This document shows positions 25,132 to 32,734 of a DNA stretch of 53,610 bases, piece after piece. A program made the position numbers and the translations under genes. The stretch comes from JBBRVW01 sp038246545 (GTDB lineage: Bacteria > Actinomycetota > Actinomycetes > JACCUZ01). Numbering within the stretch: position 1 is the stretch's first letter; each line of letters starts with the position of its first letter. The notes beneath the pieces were generated by a model, which saw nothing but the letters and a program-made list of their open reading frames with translations, searched no databases and was not told where the DNA came from. Where the stretch lies: positions 1 to 53,610 of the forward strand of contig JBBRVW010000033.1 of the NCBI GenBank assembly GCA_038246545.1, written 5' to 3'.

Positions 25132-25965
25132 GTCCACCCGGCGCGAGCGCTTGGGCACGAGCCGGCGGGCGACCGGTACGAGCCACGGGAGCTGGTGCAG
25201 CGTCCGCCAGACCATCATGGTGGCCGGGCCACGGAGCCGCACCTGGAGCTGGCGGCGCCACTCCTCCGAGAATGACCGGGTGCGCCGGCGGCCGCGGCTC
25301 GCCGGGGCCCGTCGGTAGCGCAGCACGAGGAGACCGTTGGCCCAGCGCGGGTCGTCCGGCGTCGCGACCCGGAACTCGGTGACCACGCCCCACTCGGCGT
25401 GGCCGGTGACGTACCGAAGGGTGGCCGAGCGGACCAGGCGCCAGGACGCGTCGTCGACCAGCACGAGCGCCTCGTCCGCCAGCAGCGGCTCGACGACAGA
25501 GAGCGCGAGCCGGTGGGCCAACCGCGTGTGCGCACCGTCGTAGAAGTAGACCCCGACCGGCTGTGGCACGGCCCCCTCACGAGCCAGGACGGCGAAGCAG
25601 TCACCCTCGACGAGACGAAGCCGGCGCCCCTCGGCGCGGCCTCGCACGTTGTCGGCGAGCACGGTCCTGGCCTCCGCGCCCACCATGCCGAACTCCTGGA
25701 AGTTCTCCACAGCGACGAACTCGCGGTCCTGCGCGTCGAGCAACGCGGCGCACAGGGACCGGCCCTTGAACGTGCCCACCTCGAGGTAGCACTCGTCCGC
25801 GGGCAGCAGGCGCGCGGCTGTGTTCAGCACCGCCAGCGTGGCCGGCGGGGTGAAGCCGCCGACCTGGTCGACGAGCGCAGCGAACCGTGGGTCCACGGGC
25901 AACCCGTCCGTGACCTCGCCGGTGAAGGCCGTCGGCAGCGCCGCCTCGAACCGGGCAACATCCAT
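25084..25965 (-). CDS. Class I SAM-dependent methyltransferase (Methyltransf_24-like)
   Basis: A 293-residue protein with ECYLEVGTFKGRSLCAALL as SAM motif I, VAVENFQEF, and VYFYDGAHTRLAHRLAL, a layout shared with rhamnosyl/cephalosporin hydroxylase-type and Methyltransf_24 enzymes acting on sugars. The C-terminal 60 residues are basic (RGRRRTRSF, RRLVPKRSRR), perhaps for membrane contact. Start ATG 25965 has GGAGG upstream. It follows the TylF-like gene by 13 bases, so both are likely co-transcribed. Its last 16 codons overlap the flippase gene on the other strand. Confidence 0.8.
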   Translation of the reverse strand: MDVARFEAALPTAFTGEVTDGLPVDPRFAALVDQVGGFTPPATLAVLNTAARLLPADECYLEVGTFKGRSLCAALLDAQDREFVAVENFQEFGMVGAEARTVLADNVRGRAEGRRLRLVEGDCFAVLAREGAVPQPVGVYFYDGAHTRLAHRLALSVVEPLLADEALVLVDDASWRLVRSATLRYVTGHAEWGVVTEFRVATPDDPRWANGLLVLRYRRAPASRGRRRTRSFSEEWRRQLQVRLRGPATMMVWRTLHQLPWLVPVARRLVPKRSRRVDSSEQGSGAGGRDLGG

Positions 25966-25978
25966 GTCGATCCTCCGG

Positions 25979-26674
25979 TCAGCGCTTCAGCACGAGGGCC
26001 TGGCCGGTCGGCAGGTAGACCGGCGTCTCGTAGCGTCCCGAGAAGAAGTCGTCCACGGCATCCCTGGCCCCGACGGTCGATGTCCACCCGTAGTCGTCGA
26101 AGACCAGGACGCCTCCAGGGACGAGCCGCGGGTAGAAGAACTCGCAGCAGTCCAGCACCGAACGATGGATGTCGACGTCGACATGCACCAGACGGAACTT
26201 CCGGTCTCCCTCCGGGGCCGCGGTGTCCGGGAAGAATCCCGGATGGAGCACCACATCGGGGTTGTCCGCGAAGAGTGACCGGACGGCCTCGAGCGACGTG
26301 TCCGCGAAGTCACCCGCCCGGTGCATGTCACGCGTCACGTCAGCGTCGGGCATCCCGGTAAACGTGTCGAAGAGATGCACCCGGGTGCCGCGCTCGACGG
26401 CGCGGGCGATCAGCAGGGCGGTGCCGCCGCGGTAGACGCCGACCTCCGCGACGTCACCGTCGAGGCCGGCGGTGGTCTGCAACGACCGGTAGAGGACGTA
26501 GCACGCGGCATCGTGCACCAGCGAGCGGGAGCGTGGGCCTTGCATCGCCGCCTGGAACTTCTCGTCCGTCGCCCAAAGATGGGCCGGGTTGGGCTCCCCG
26601 TCGACAGTCCGCTGGACGCGCCAGCCGTGCCGGGCCAGAGCAGCACTGAGCCGCTTTGCCAACAGCGGGTTCAT
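25979..26674 (-). CDS. TylF/MycF-family O-methyltransferase
   Basis: A 231-residue enzyme of the macrocin O-methyltransferase family. Diagnostic pieces: GDVAEVGVYRGGTALLIA for SAM binding, HLFDTFTGMPDAD, and VHVDVDIHRSVLDCCEFFYPRLVPGG with VFDDYGW for the metal-binding aspartates. TylF proteins methylate sugar hydroxyls; in envelope clusters they are thought to cap or decorate glycans. Start ATG 26674 is chosen because upstream in-frame sequence lacks family features. It is divergent from the large acyltransferase gene. Confidence 0.88.
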   Translation of the reverse strand: MNPLLAKRLSAALARHGWRVQRTVDGEPNPAHLWATDEKFQAAMQGPRSRSLVHDAACYVLYRSLQTTAGLDGDVAEVGVYRGGTALLIARAVERGTRVHLFDTFTGMPDADVTRDMHRAGDFADTSLEAVRSLFADNPDVVLHPGFFPDTAAPEGDRKFRLVHVDVDIHRSVLDCCEFFYPRLVPGGVLVFDDYGWTSTVGARDAVDDFFSGRYETPVYLPTGQALVLKR

Positions 26675-26738
26675 GGGCAGCGGGCTCTCTCGGCGGGCGG
26701 CGGTTGCGTGACTGTACACGGGCTCCGGGGGTCCCACG

Positions 26739-26762
26739 TATCCTCCTCGTAAACCGAAGGAG
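26739..26762 (+). promoter_or_regulatory. Promoter -10 and ribosome site that set a TTG start
   Basis: TATCCT at 26739-26744 fits an actinobacterial -10 box, putting transcription start near 26751. GAAGGAG at 26756-26762 is seven bases ahead of TTG 26770, which decides the start of the acyltransferase-SGNH gene. No convincing -35 box is seen. Confidence 0.5.
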
Positions 26763-26769
26763 CCTCTTC

Positions 26770-29373
26770 TTGGCGCGGGATCGACTTGCCTACCGTCCGG
26801 CACTGGACGGGCTGCGCGCCGTCGCTGTGCTCAGCGTCATGCTCTACCACGGACAGGTGGGCTGGCTCCCCGGCGGCTTCCTCGGTGTCGACGTCTTCTT
26901 CGTCCTCAGCGGCTTCCTCATCACCAGCCTGCTGCTCCTCGAGTGGCGCACCTGGCGGTCGATCGACCTGGCGACGTTCTGGCTCCACCGCGCCCGTCGG
27001 CTGCTGCCCGCGCTGTTCCTGGTGCTCGTCGCAGCCACGATCTTCAGCGCTGCCACGCTGCCGAGCGACCGACTCGGCCGGTTTCGGGGAGACGCTGTCG
27101 CGACCCTGTTCTACGTCGCCAACTGGCGGTTCGCCGCGACCGGGCAGTCCTACTTCGACCAGTTCCAGGATCCGTCACCGCTCCTGCACATGTGGTCGCT
27201 GGGCATCGAGGAGCAGTTCTACTGGGCGTTCCCCCTCGCGCTGCTGCTCTGGCTCCGGGTGCGGCGCAACAGCCGTGGGCTGACGCTCGCGTTCCTGGTC
27301 GGCGCCGTGGCGTCGGCGCTGGCGATGGCCGTCACGTACCGGACCGGCGCCGACCCCTCGCGCGTCTACTACGGCACCGACACGCGCGCTCAAGCACTGC
27401 TCGTCGGGGCCGCACTAGCGGCCTGGCAGGGCCGCCACCGGCGAGCAAGCGGGGCACCCGCAGCGGTCCGCCTGCTGCACCCGAGGGTGCCGATCACGGC
27501 GTCCGACCTGCTGGGGCTTCCGGGGCTGGCTGGTCTGGCGGCGCTTCTGCTCGGCGTCCACGAGAGCGATCCCTGGTTGTACCGGGGCGGGTTCCTGTTG
27601 GTGGCTCTCGCCTCGGGATCCGTCGTGGCCGCGAGCCGGGACCGCGGGTCGATCACGTCTCGGGTACTCGGTTGGGAACCCCTGAGGCTTGGCGGCGTCA
27701 TCTCCTACGGGCTCTACCTGTGGCACTGGCCGGTGTTCCTGTTCCTCTCCCCCGACCGGACCGGCCTCACGGAGCTTCCCCTCCTCGCGGCGAGGCTCGT
27801 GACGACCGTCCTCATCGCCGCCGCCAGCTATGTCGTCCTCGAGAATCCGATCCGACGCGGCGTACTGCGGCGCAGGTTCCGCCCAGTGGTCCGCCGGCTG
27901 GTCCCGGTCGCGGCCACCCTGACGACGGTCGCGGTGGTCCTCCAGGGCACCTCCGGAGCCACGGCCGCCCCGTCGATCGAGCGCAGCGGGACCTACGAGA
28001 CCAGGATCAACCAGGCAGCTCCCGGCCAGCTGTCGGTCCTCCTGGCGGGCGACTCCCCGGGGCGGTTCCTCGGGTGGTATTTCCCGACCGACCAGCATCA
28101 CGAGATCGCGTTGTCCACCAGCACAGTGATCGGCTGCGGGCTGCTGCCGCAGAACCTCGTCATCGACGGGGTGGCGACACCGCCGCAACCGCAGTGCAAC
28201 GAGTGGCGACACGAGTTCGCCCGTGCGGCAACCGCCGCCCATCCCGACGTCGTCGTTCTGTCCACCGGCGCGTGGGAGCTCTACGACCACGAGATCGGCG
28301 GCAAGGTCTTCCGGGTCGGTACGCCCGATTTCGCTCGGGCCTTGGAGAAGCGCTACGACGAGGCCATCACCGCGCTGGCTGGCCGGACCACACCGGTAGC
28401 CCTCCTGAACGTGCCCTGCTTCAACCAGGCCTCCTGGACCGTCAACGGCGTCGACCTCGCCCCCGACCACAACGATCCGACGCGGCAGGAGTGGCTCAAC
28501 ACTGTGCTCCAGCGGGTCGCCGCTCGGCACCCGGACCAGGTCCGGGTCGTCGACCTGCGAGGGCTCCTGTGTCCGTCCACGGATTACCAACCCACCATCG
28601 ACGGGGTCGACGTCCGCCCCGACGGCGTGCATGTGGCAGGGCCCGGCGGCGCCCTGGTCTGGAGATGGCTGGCGCCGCAGCTGCCGCAGATTGCCGGGCT
28701 CCGCCAGACCAGCACCGCGTTCCTCGTCGGGGACTCGGTGGCGTTCAACCTTCGCGAGAACCAGCCCCGGGACTCCGCATTGAAGCTGACCGGGAGCACC
28801 AAGCTGGGCTGCGGACTCACGCCGGCTGCCGTCAGCTACCAAGGTGTGCGCAAGCCGCCCACTGCCGGTTGTGTCGCGTGGTCCCACGACTGGCCGGACG
28901 ACGTCGCGCCGGCCGACCCCGACGTGGGTCTCGTCATGCTGGGGACTCATGAGCAGTGGGACCACGTGGTCGCGGGACGCACCCTGCCCTTCGGCTCGCT
29001 GCCCTTCGCGCAGAACCTGCGCCAGACCCTGGACCGCGCCGTGCGTCCCTTCACCCGGCTCGGGACGCCGGTGGCGATCAGCAACGTCCCTTGCCACCAG
29101 CTCCCGGACCCGGGCACGATCCCCGACGCCAAGGTCACCAACGACAAGCAGCGCATCTCCTGGCTGAACGACTTCGCTCGTGACTACGGGGAGAAGCGCG
29201 GCATCCCGGTCATCGATCTGTACTCGTACCTCTGCTCAGACGGGTACCACGACACGCTGAACGGTGTCACCCTGCGCGTCGACGGTGTCCACTTCAGCGA
29301 GGCCGGCGCCCACCTCGTGTGGCACTGGCTGGAGCCACAGCTGCTGCGTCTCGCGAGTCACTCTTCCTCGTAG
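26770..29373 (+). CDS. Acyltransferase-3 fused to two tandem SGNH domains
   Basis: An 867-residue membrane protein. Residues 1-390 are an OafA-type acyltransferase (YRPALDGLRAVAVLSV, MLYHG, GVDVFFVLSGFLITSLLL, WSLGIEEQFYWAFP, YGLYLWHWPVF). Then come two SGNH/GDSL-like domains: the first with GDS at 427-429 and DGVH at 618-621, the second with GDS at 654-656 and DGVH at 838-841. The two share further motifs (GCGL, a W/H cluster, NVPC), indicating internal duplication. OafA-type proteins with one SGNH domain O-acylate surface sugars, the SGNH part finishing transfer on the outside. Two copies could allow two acceptors or one regulatory copy. Start TTG 26770 by its ribosome site. Confidence 0.9.
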   Translation: MARDRLAYRPALDGLRAVAVLSVMLYHGQVGWLPGGFLGVDVFFVLSGFLITSLLLLEWRTWRSIDLATFWLHRARRLLPALFLVLVAATIFSAATLPSDRLGRFRGDAVATLFYVANWRFAATGQSYFDQFQDPSPLLHMWSLGIEEQFYWAFPLALLLWLRVRRNSRGLTLAFLVGAVASALAMAVTYRTGADPSRVYYGTDTRAQALLVGAALAAWQGRHRRASGAPAAVRLLHPRVPITASDLLGLPGLAGLAALLLGVHESDPWLYRGGFLLVALASGSVVAASRDRGSITSRVLGWEPLRLGGVISYGLYLWHWPVFLFLSPDRTGLTELPLLAARLVTTVLIAAASYVVLENPIRRGVLRRRFRPVVRRLVPVAATLTTVAVVLQGTSGATAAPSIERSGTYETRINQAAPGQLSVLLAGDSPGRFLGWYFPTDQHHEIALSTSTVIGCGLLPQNLVIDGVATPPQPQCNEWRHEFARAATAAHPDVVVLSTGAWELYDHEIGGKVFRVGTPDFARALEKRYDEAITALAGRTTPVALLNVPCFNQASWTVNGVDLAPDHNDPTRQEWLNTVLQRVAARHPDQVRVVDLRGLLCPSTDYQPTIDGVDVRPDGVHVAGPGGALVWRWLAPQLPQIAGLRQTSTAFLVGDSVAFNLRENQPRDSALKLTGSTKLGCGLTPAAVSYQGVRKPPTAGCVAWSHDWPDDVAPADPDVGLVMLGTHEQWDHVVAGRTLPFGSLPFAQNLRQTLDRAVRPFTRLGTPVAISNVPCHQLPDPGTIPDAKVTNDKQRISWLNDFARDYGEKRGIPVIDLYSYLCSDGYHDTLNGVTLRVDGVHFSEAGAHLVWHWLEPQLLRLASHSSS

Positions 29374-29699
29374 TCGTGGATCTCGCGGACCTCGCGTCGC
29401 CGGACATCCCCGAAAGTCCAGAGAGCCCCTGCCGCCACAGTGACGGCTGCGAGTGCGACGCCACCCGCCTCGAGCCGGTACTTCGTGGCGATCCCGGCGC
29501 AGACCGCCTTCGCAAAGTCGCCCCCCTCGGGGCTGACCGCCGTCCCGCACCGGAACGGCTGCCCCGAGGTCGACGACTTCTCGAGCGGAACGAAGAGCAG
29601 GAAGACCGCCAGCAGGACCAGCAGTACCCCCACCACGGCGCCGATACGCGCGCCGCGACTCAGGGACACGACTTCGCGCGTGACGGTGCGACTCTCCAC
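29358..29699 (-). CDS. Small two-helix membrane protein
   Basis: A 113-residue protein with two membrane helices (IGAVVGVLLVLLAVFLLFVPL and GGVALAAVTVAAGALWTFG) and a roughly 45-residue outer loop with two cysteines (PFRCGTAV and AVCAGIA) that could form a disulfide. The C-terminus is charged (RRREVREIHDYEEE). No family is recognised. Its last codons overlap the end of the acyltransferase gene by 16 bases. The 18-base gap to the hydrolase stop upstream suggests read-through from that gene. Confidence 0.65.
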   Translation of the reverse strand: MESRTVTREVVSLSRGARIGAVVGVLLVLLAVFLLFVPLEKSSTSGQPFRCGTAVSPEGGDFAKAVCAGIATKYRLEAGGVALAAVTVAAGALWTFGDVRRREVREIHDYEEE

Positions 29700-29717
29700 G
29701 GCCGGAACCCTAGCGGC

Positions 29718-31157
29718 TCACAGCGAGGCGTCGGCCGCCGGCCACGGCCCGGGCTGGTAGGCCTGGGTCACGGCCGGGTCGTTGCCGAAGGCGGCTGCGA
29801 TCGCGCCACCTGTCGGGAACGTGGCCTTGCGCACCCAGCCGTCGAGCAGCGTGATCAGACCGACGCGCTGCTCGGTGCTGAAGTTGCAGTGGCCCGCACC
29901 GTACGGCGCCCCGGCGGCCTCGGTGTAGCTGGCCGGTGGCGTGACGTACAGCTGCACGACGTCAGAGGTACGGCCGGCCGCCGCCTTCACCCGGTCGGCG
30001 AACACCCTCTCGTTCTGCACCAGGACCAGCGGGTCCGCGGTCGTGTGTAGCGTCACGGTCGGGTCCTGCAACTTTCCGGTCGGGTTCCCCAGCGCACCGA
30101 ACGCCTTGCGGGCCGCCGGATCCGCGGTGACCCGCTCGCCGTTCTGCAGAGCGGAGAGCAGGTCGCGGGTCGAGCCCGCGGACACGGTCTCGATGAGCGA
30201 CTGCTCCTCGGCGCTGACACGTGTCGAGTAGTCGGTCTGGTCATTGCCCGAGGGGTTGCCGCCGACGCGCTGCTCGATCTCGTAGCGACCGAACGTTCCG
30301 TAGCCGAGCGCGGTGAGGATGGACTCGGCGCGGGCGCGCACCTGAGACTCGATCGTCGACCCGTCGTAGGTGCGGGTCTGCGTGGGTGCATCGACCATCG
30401 CAGCGACCATGAGGATCGCCGGCACGCCCTTGGTCAGGTCACCGCCGGCCTTCGTGATCGCGTCGTAGGCACCCTGCCAGTTCTGGACCGCCTCGTCGTG
30501 GCTGGTGAAGCCGGTGAGCTTGAGGTCGGGGTAGATCAGCGTCTTGACGGCGTAGGCCACGTCCAGCGCCAGGTCGAGGTTGAGGTTGCCGCCGCCGAGG
30601 ACGCCGCACAGCGGGGCGACGCCGGAGACCCACTCGGGGTGCTTCTCGGCCACGGTCTCGGTGATGAGCCCGCCCAGCGAGTCGCCCCAGACGTACACCC
30701 GGTCGGGCTCACCGATCTTGTCGGCGAAGAAGGCGTGCAGCTTCTCGTCGGCGCCGACGCCGTCGGCGACGTCCCAGCCGTTGGTCTTGAACGCCGACCC
30801 GGCCAGCGCGTAGCCCTGCGCCAGCAGCGCGGCGCCGACCTCCTCGGTGGGCGCCGGGGCGGGCCGGGTGTCGACCGCGTCGAAGTCCGGCGGGGACGGC
30901 TCGGCCTGGCGGTACCCGTGGGAGTAGATGAGCAGGGTGCCGTTCCAGGTGTCGGGCATCCGGATGTCGTACGCCGCCCCGTCGATCTTGCCGGTGCAGG
31001 CGGCCTTGTCGCAGCTCGTGAACGGCACGTCGGTCCGGGTCGACTGCTCGCGCTGCTGCGCCGACAGTGCGGCGTCCTGACCGCCACAGGCGCTCAGGAC
31101 GGTGAGCGACAGGAGGGCAACCAGGGCGGGCGTCCACCGCGACGTACGACGAGACAT
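29718..31157 (-). CDS. Secreted alpha/beta-hydrolase lipoprotein
   Basis: A 479-residue protein. A basic N-terminus, hydrophobic segment (WTPALVALLSLTVL) and lipobox LSAC predict a lipid-anchored extracytoplasmic protein. The hydrolase fold shows an early strand LLIYSHGYR (oxyanion region), nucleophile elbow GDSLGG, and a C-terminal His in GAGHCNF. Cysteines C-x4-C in SCDKAAC may pair. Start ATG 31157 has GGAGAT upstream. Substrate is unknown; it resembles secreted actinobacterial esterase/peptidase-like hydrolases. The 155-base gap upstream has no clear promoter. Confidence 0.82.
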   Translation of the reverse strand: MSRRTSRWTPALVALLSLTVLSACGGQDAALSAQQREQSTRTDVPFTSCDKAACTGKIDGAAYDIRMPDTWNGTLLIYSHGYRQAEPSPPDFDAVDTRPAPAPTEEVGAALLAQGYALAGSAFKTNGWDVADGVGADEKLHAFFADKIGEPDRVYVWGDSLGGLITETVAEKHPEWVSGVAPLCGVLGGGNLNLDLALDVAYAVKTLIYPDLKLTGFTSHDEAVQNWQGAYDAITKAGGDLTKGVPAILMVAAMVDAPTQTRTYDGSTIESQVRARAESILTALGYGTFGRYEIEQRVGGNPSGNDQTDYSTRVSAEEQSLIETVSAGSTRDLLSALQNGERVTADPAARKAFGALGNPTGKLQDPTVTLHTTADPLVLVQNERVFADRVKAAAGRTSDVVQLYVTPPASYTEAAGAPYGAGHCNFSTEQRVGLITLLDGWVRKATFPTGGAIAAAFGNDPAVTQAYQPGPWPAADASL

Positions 31158-31312
31158 GGATCTCCAGACACGAGCGGCGGGCCGGCGCACCCGGCGGGCG
31201 ACCAGGGCCCCGGCAGCGTTACCCGGCAGTAACAGGGGCCGCCTGCGTTTCTACCAGGTACCGCGCGGACCGTACTCCGTTTCGCACCGATCAGCGCGAC
31301 TCGCCCGGCAGC

Positions 31313-32590
31313 TCAGAGCTGCGCGTCAGGGGTCGGGCAGTCCGTCGGCGAACCGATCGGGGACGGCGTGGCCGTGGGGTCTGGGGTCTGCGTCGGGTCC
31401 GGGGCCGGCGTGGGCGTTGCCGTGCCCGTCGGGTCCTGCGTCGCGGTGCCGGTGGGCGTCGGCGTCGGCGGCGGGGTCGGGCAGCTCGACGGCTCGACCG
31501 TGGCCGACGGGTGCGGGGTCGGGGTCGGGGTTGGGGTCGGCCGGACCGTGGGCGCTGCCGACGTCGGCCCGGGGGCCTGGGCCTGCGACGTCGGTGCCGG
31601 CGCCGGCTCGACGGGGGGCGCCGCCGACGCGGGCGGCTCGACGGGCGCCTCGGGCGTGGCCGCGGGTGCCGGCGTGCCGGGCTTCGGGGTGGCGCCGATC
31701 GGCGGGCCCAGCGCGTGCGTCGTCCCGCCGAGGTCGCCGCCGTCGCTCTGGGGGCTGCCCTGGCCGGCGAGGGTCCCGGTAACGGACGACCCGCTGGCGT
31801 AGGCGTCGGCCCAGGCCAGCACCAGGTCGACGTAGTCCCAGGAGTGGTTGTAGCTGAAGACCGCGGACCGGCGGTCCTTCTGGTCGGCGAGGTCCCGGTT
31901 GCCGGCGCAGAGGTAGGACGCGGTGGCCAGCGACGCGTCGTCGATGTCGGAGGGGTCCGTCGTGCCGTTGCCGTCACCGTCGCGGCCCCAGGTCGCCCAG
32001 GACGAGGGGATGAACTGCATCGGGCCGACAGCCCTGTCCCAGGTCGTGTCCCCGTCCCAGCGGCCGCCGTCGGAGTCGGGGATGGCGGCGAAGTCGCCGG
32101 CACCGTCGAGCACCGGCCCGAGGATCGGGGTCAGGGTGCGGCCCTGCCGGTCGACCGCTCCGCCGAACGCGTGGCCGGACTCCACCTTGCCGATGCCCGC
32201 GACCAGGCTCCAGGACAGGTGGCAGCCCGGGTCGCTCCGGCTCAGCGACGCTGTGGCGTTGCGGTAGGCGAGCAGGACGTGGGCGGGCAGCGCCGTCCCG
32301 GACACCCGCACCGGCACCCCGCGGTTGCGGTCGTCGCGGGCGCTGCCGTCCAGCCGCGGCTCGAGCACCCCGGTGCCCGGGACCGTCACCGGATGCGCCC
32401 CGTCGAGACCGTCACCGGCAGTGTCGCCGGTCGCCGGGACCGGAGGTGCGTCAGCGAGCTGGGTGCGGACCGTGTCGTCGCCGGGGCCGACCACGGCGAG
32501 CGGCGACGGCGCGACCAGCATGCCCGCGAGCAACGCGGGCAGCCCGGCCGCGACGGCCGCGGCGGGCAGCCGGTACCAGCGCGTGCGCAT
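31313..32590 (-). CDS. Secreted lytic transglycosylase-like protein with Pro/Thr-rich tail
   Basis: A 425-residue exported protein with an N-terminal signal segment (AAAVAAGLPALLAGMLV). Residues about 105-270 form an MltB-like (SLT_2) domain: HLSWSLVAGIGKVESGH holds the catalytic Glu, and DRAVGPMQFIPSSWATWGRDG plus DASLATASYLCAGNRDL follow the family closely. Such enzymes cleave peptidoglycan glycan strands. From about residue 300 on it is almost only Pro, Thr, Ala and Ser, a wall-spanning or glycosylated spacer, ending in two Cys-containing segments (SSCPTPPP, TDCPTPDAQL). Start is ATG 32590. Confidence 0.88.
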   Translation of the reverse strand: MRTRWYRLPAAAVAAGLPALLAGMLVAPSPLAVVGPGDDTVRTQLADAPPVPATGDTAGDGLDGAHPVTVPGTGVLEPRLDGSARDDRNRGVPVRVSGTALPAHVLLAYRNATASLSRSDPGCHLSWSLVAGIGKVESGHAFGGAVDRQGRTLTPILGPVLDGAGDFAAIPDSDGGRWDGDTTWDRAVGPMQFIPSSWATWGRDGDGNGTTDPSDIDDASLATASYLCAGNRDLADQKDRRSAVFSYNHSWDYVDLVLAWADAYASGSSVTGTLAGQGSPQSDGGDLGGTTHALGPPIGATPKPGTPAPAATPEAPVEPPASAAPPVEPAPAPTSQAQAPGPTSAAPTVRPTPTPTPTPHPSATVEPSSCPTPPPTPTPTGTATQDPTGTATPTPAPDPTQTPDPTATPSPIGSPTDCPTPDAQL

Positions 32591-32627
32591 GGTCGAGAGG
32601 CCTTCCCCGTGGTGAGTGGACGACTCG

Positions 32628-32656
32628 AACGTACGTCGGGAGCAGGAGGACCGTAA
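32628..32656 (-). promoter_or_regulatory. Possible promoter of the lytic transglycosylase gene
   Basis: On the minus strand TTACGG is followed after 17 bases by TACGTT (complement of 32628-32633). The -10 box is acceptable and the -35 is weak. The start codon lies about 30 bases further on. Confidence 0.35.
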
Positions 32657-32734
32657 CCCGGTGGCTGGTACCGGTTCGGACGGTCGTCACCCGGTCACCC
32701 AGCGTCTCCTTCGCGGGGTGAGCACACGGGTGGG

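Noticed and set aside
32591..32734. A second c-di-AMP riboswitch ahead of the lytic transglycosylase
   Set aside because: The leader lacks the ydaO motifs seen at 46591-46770.
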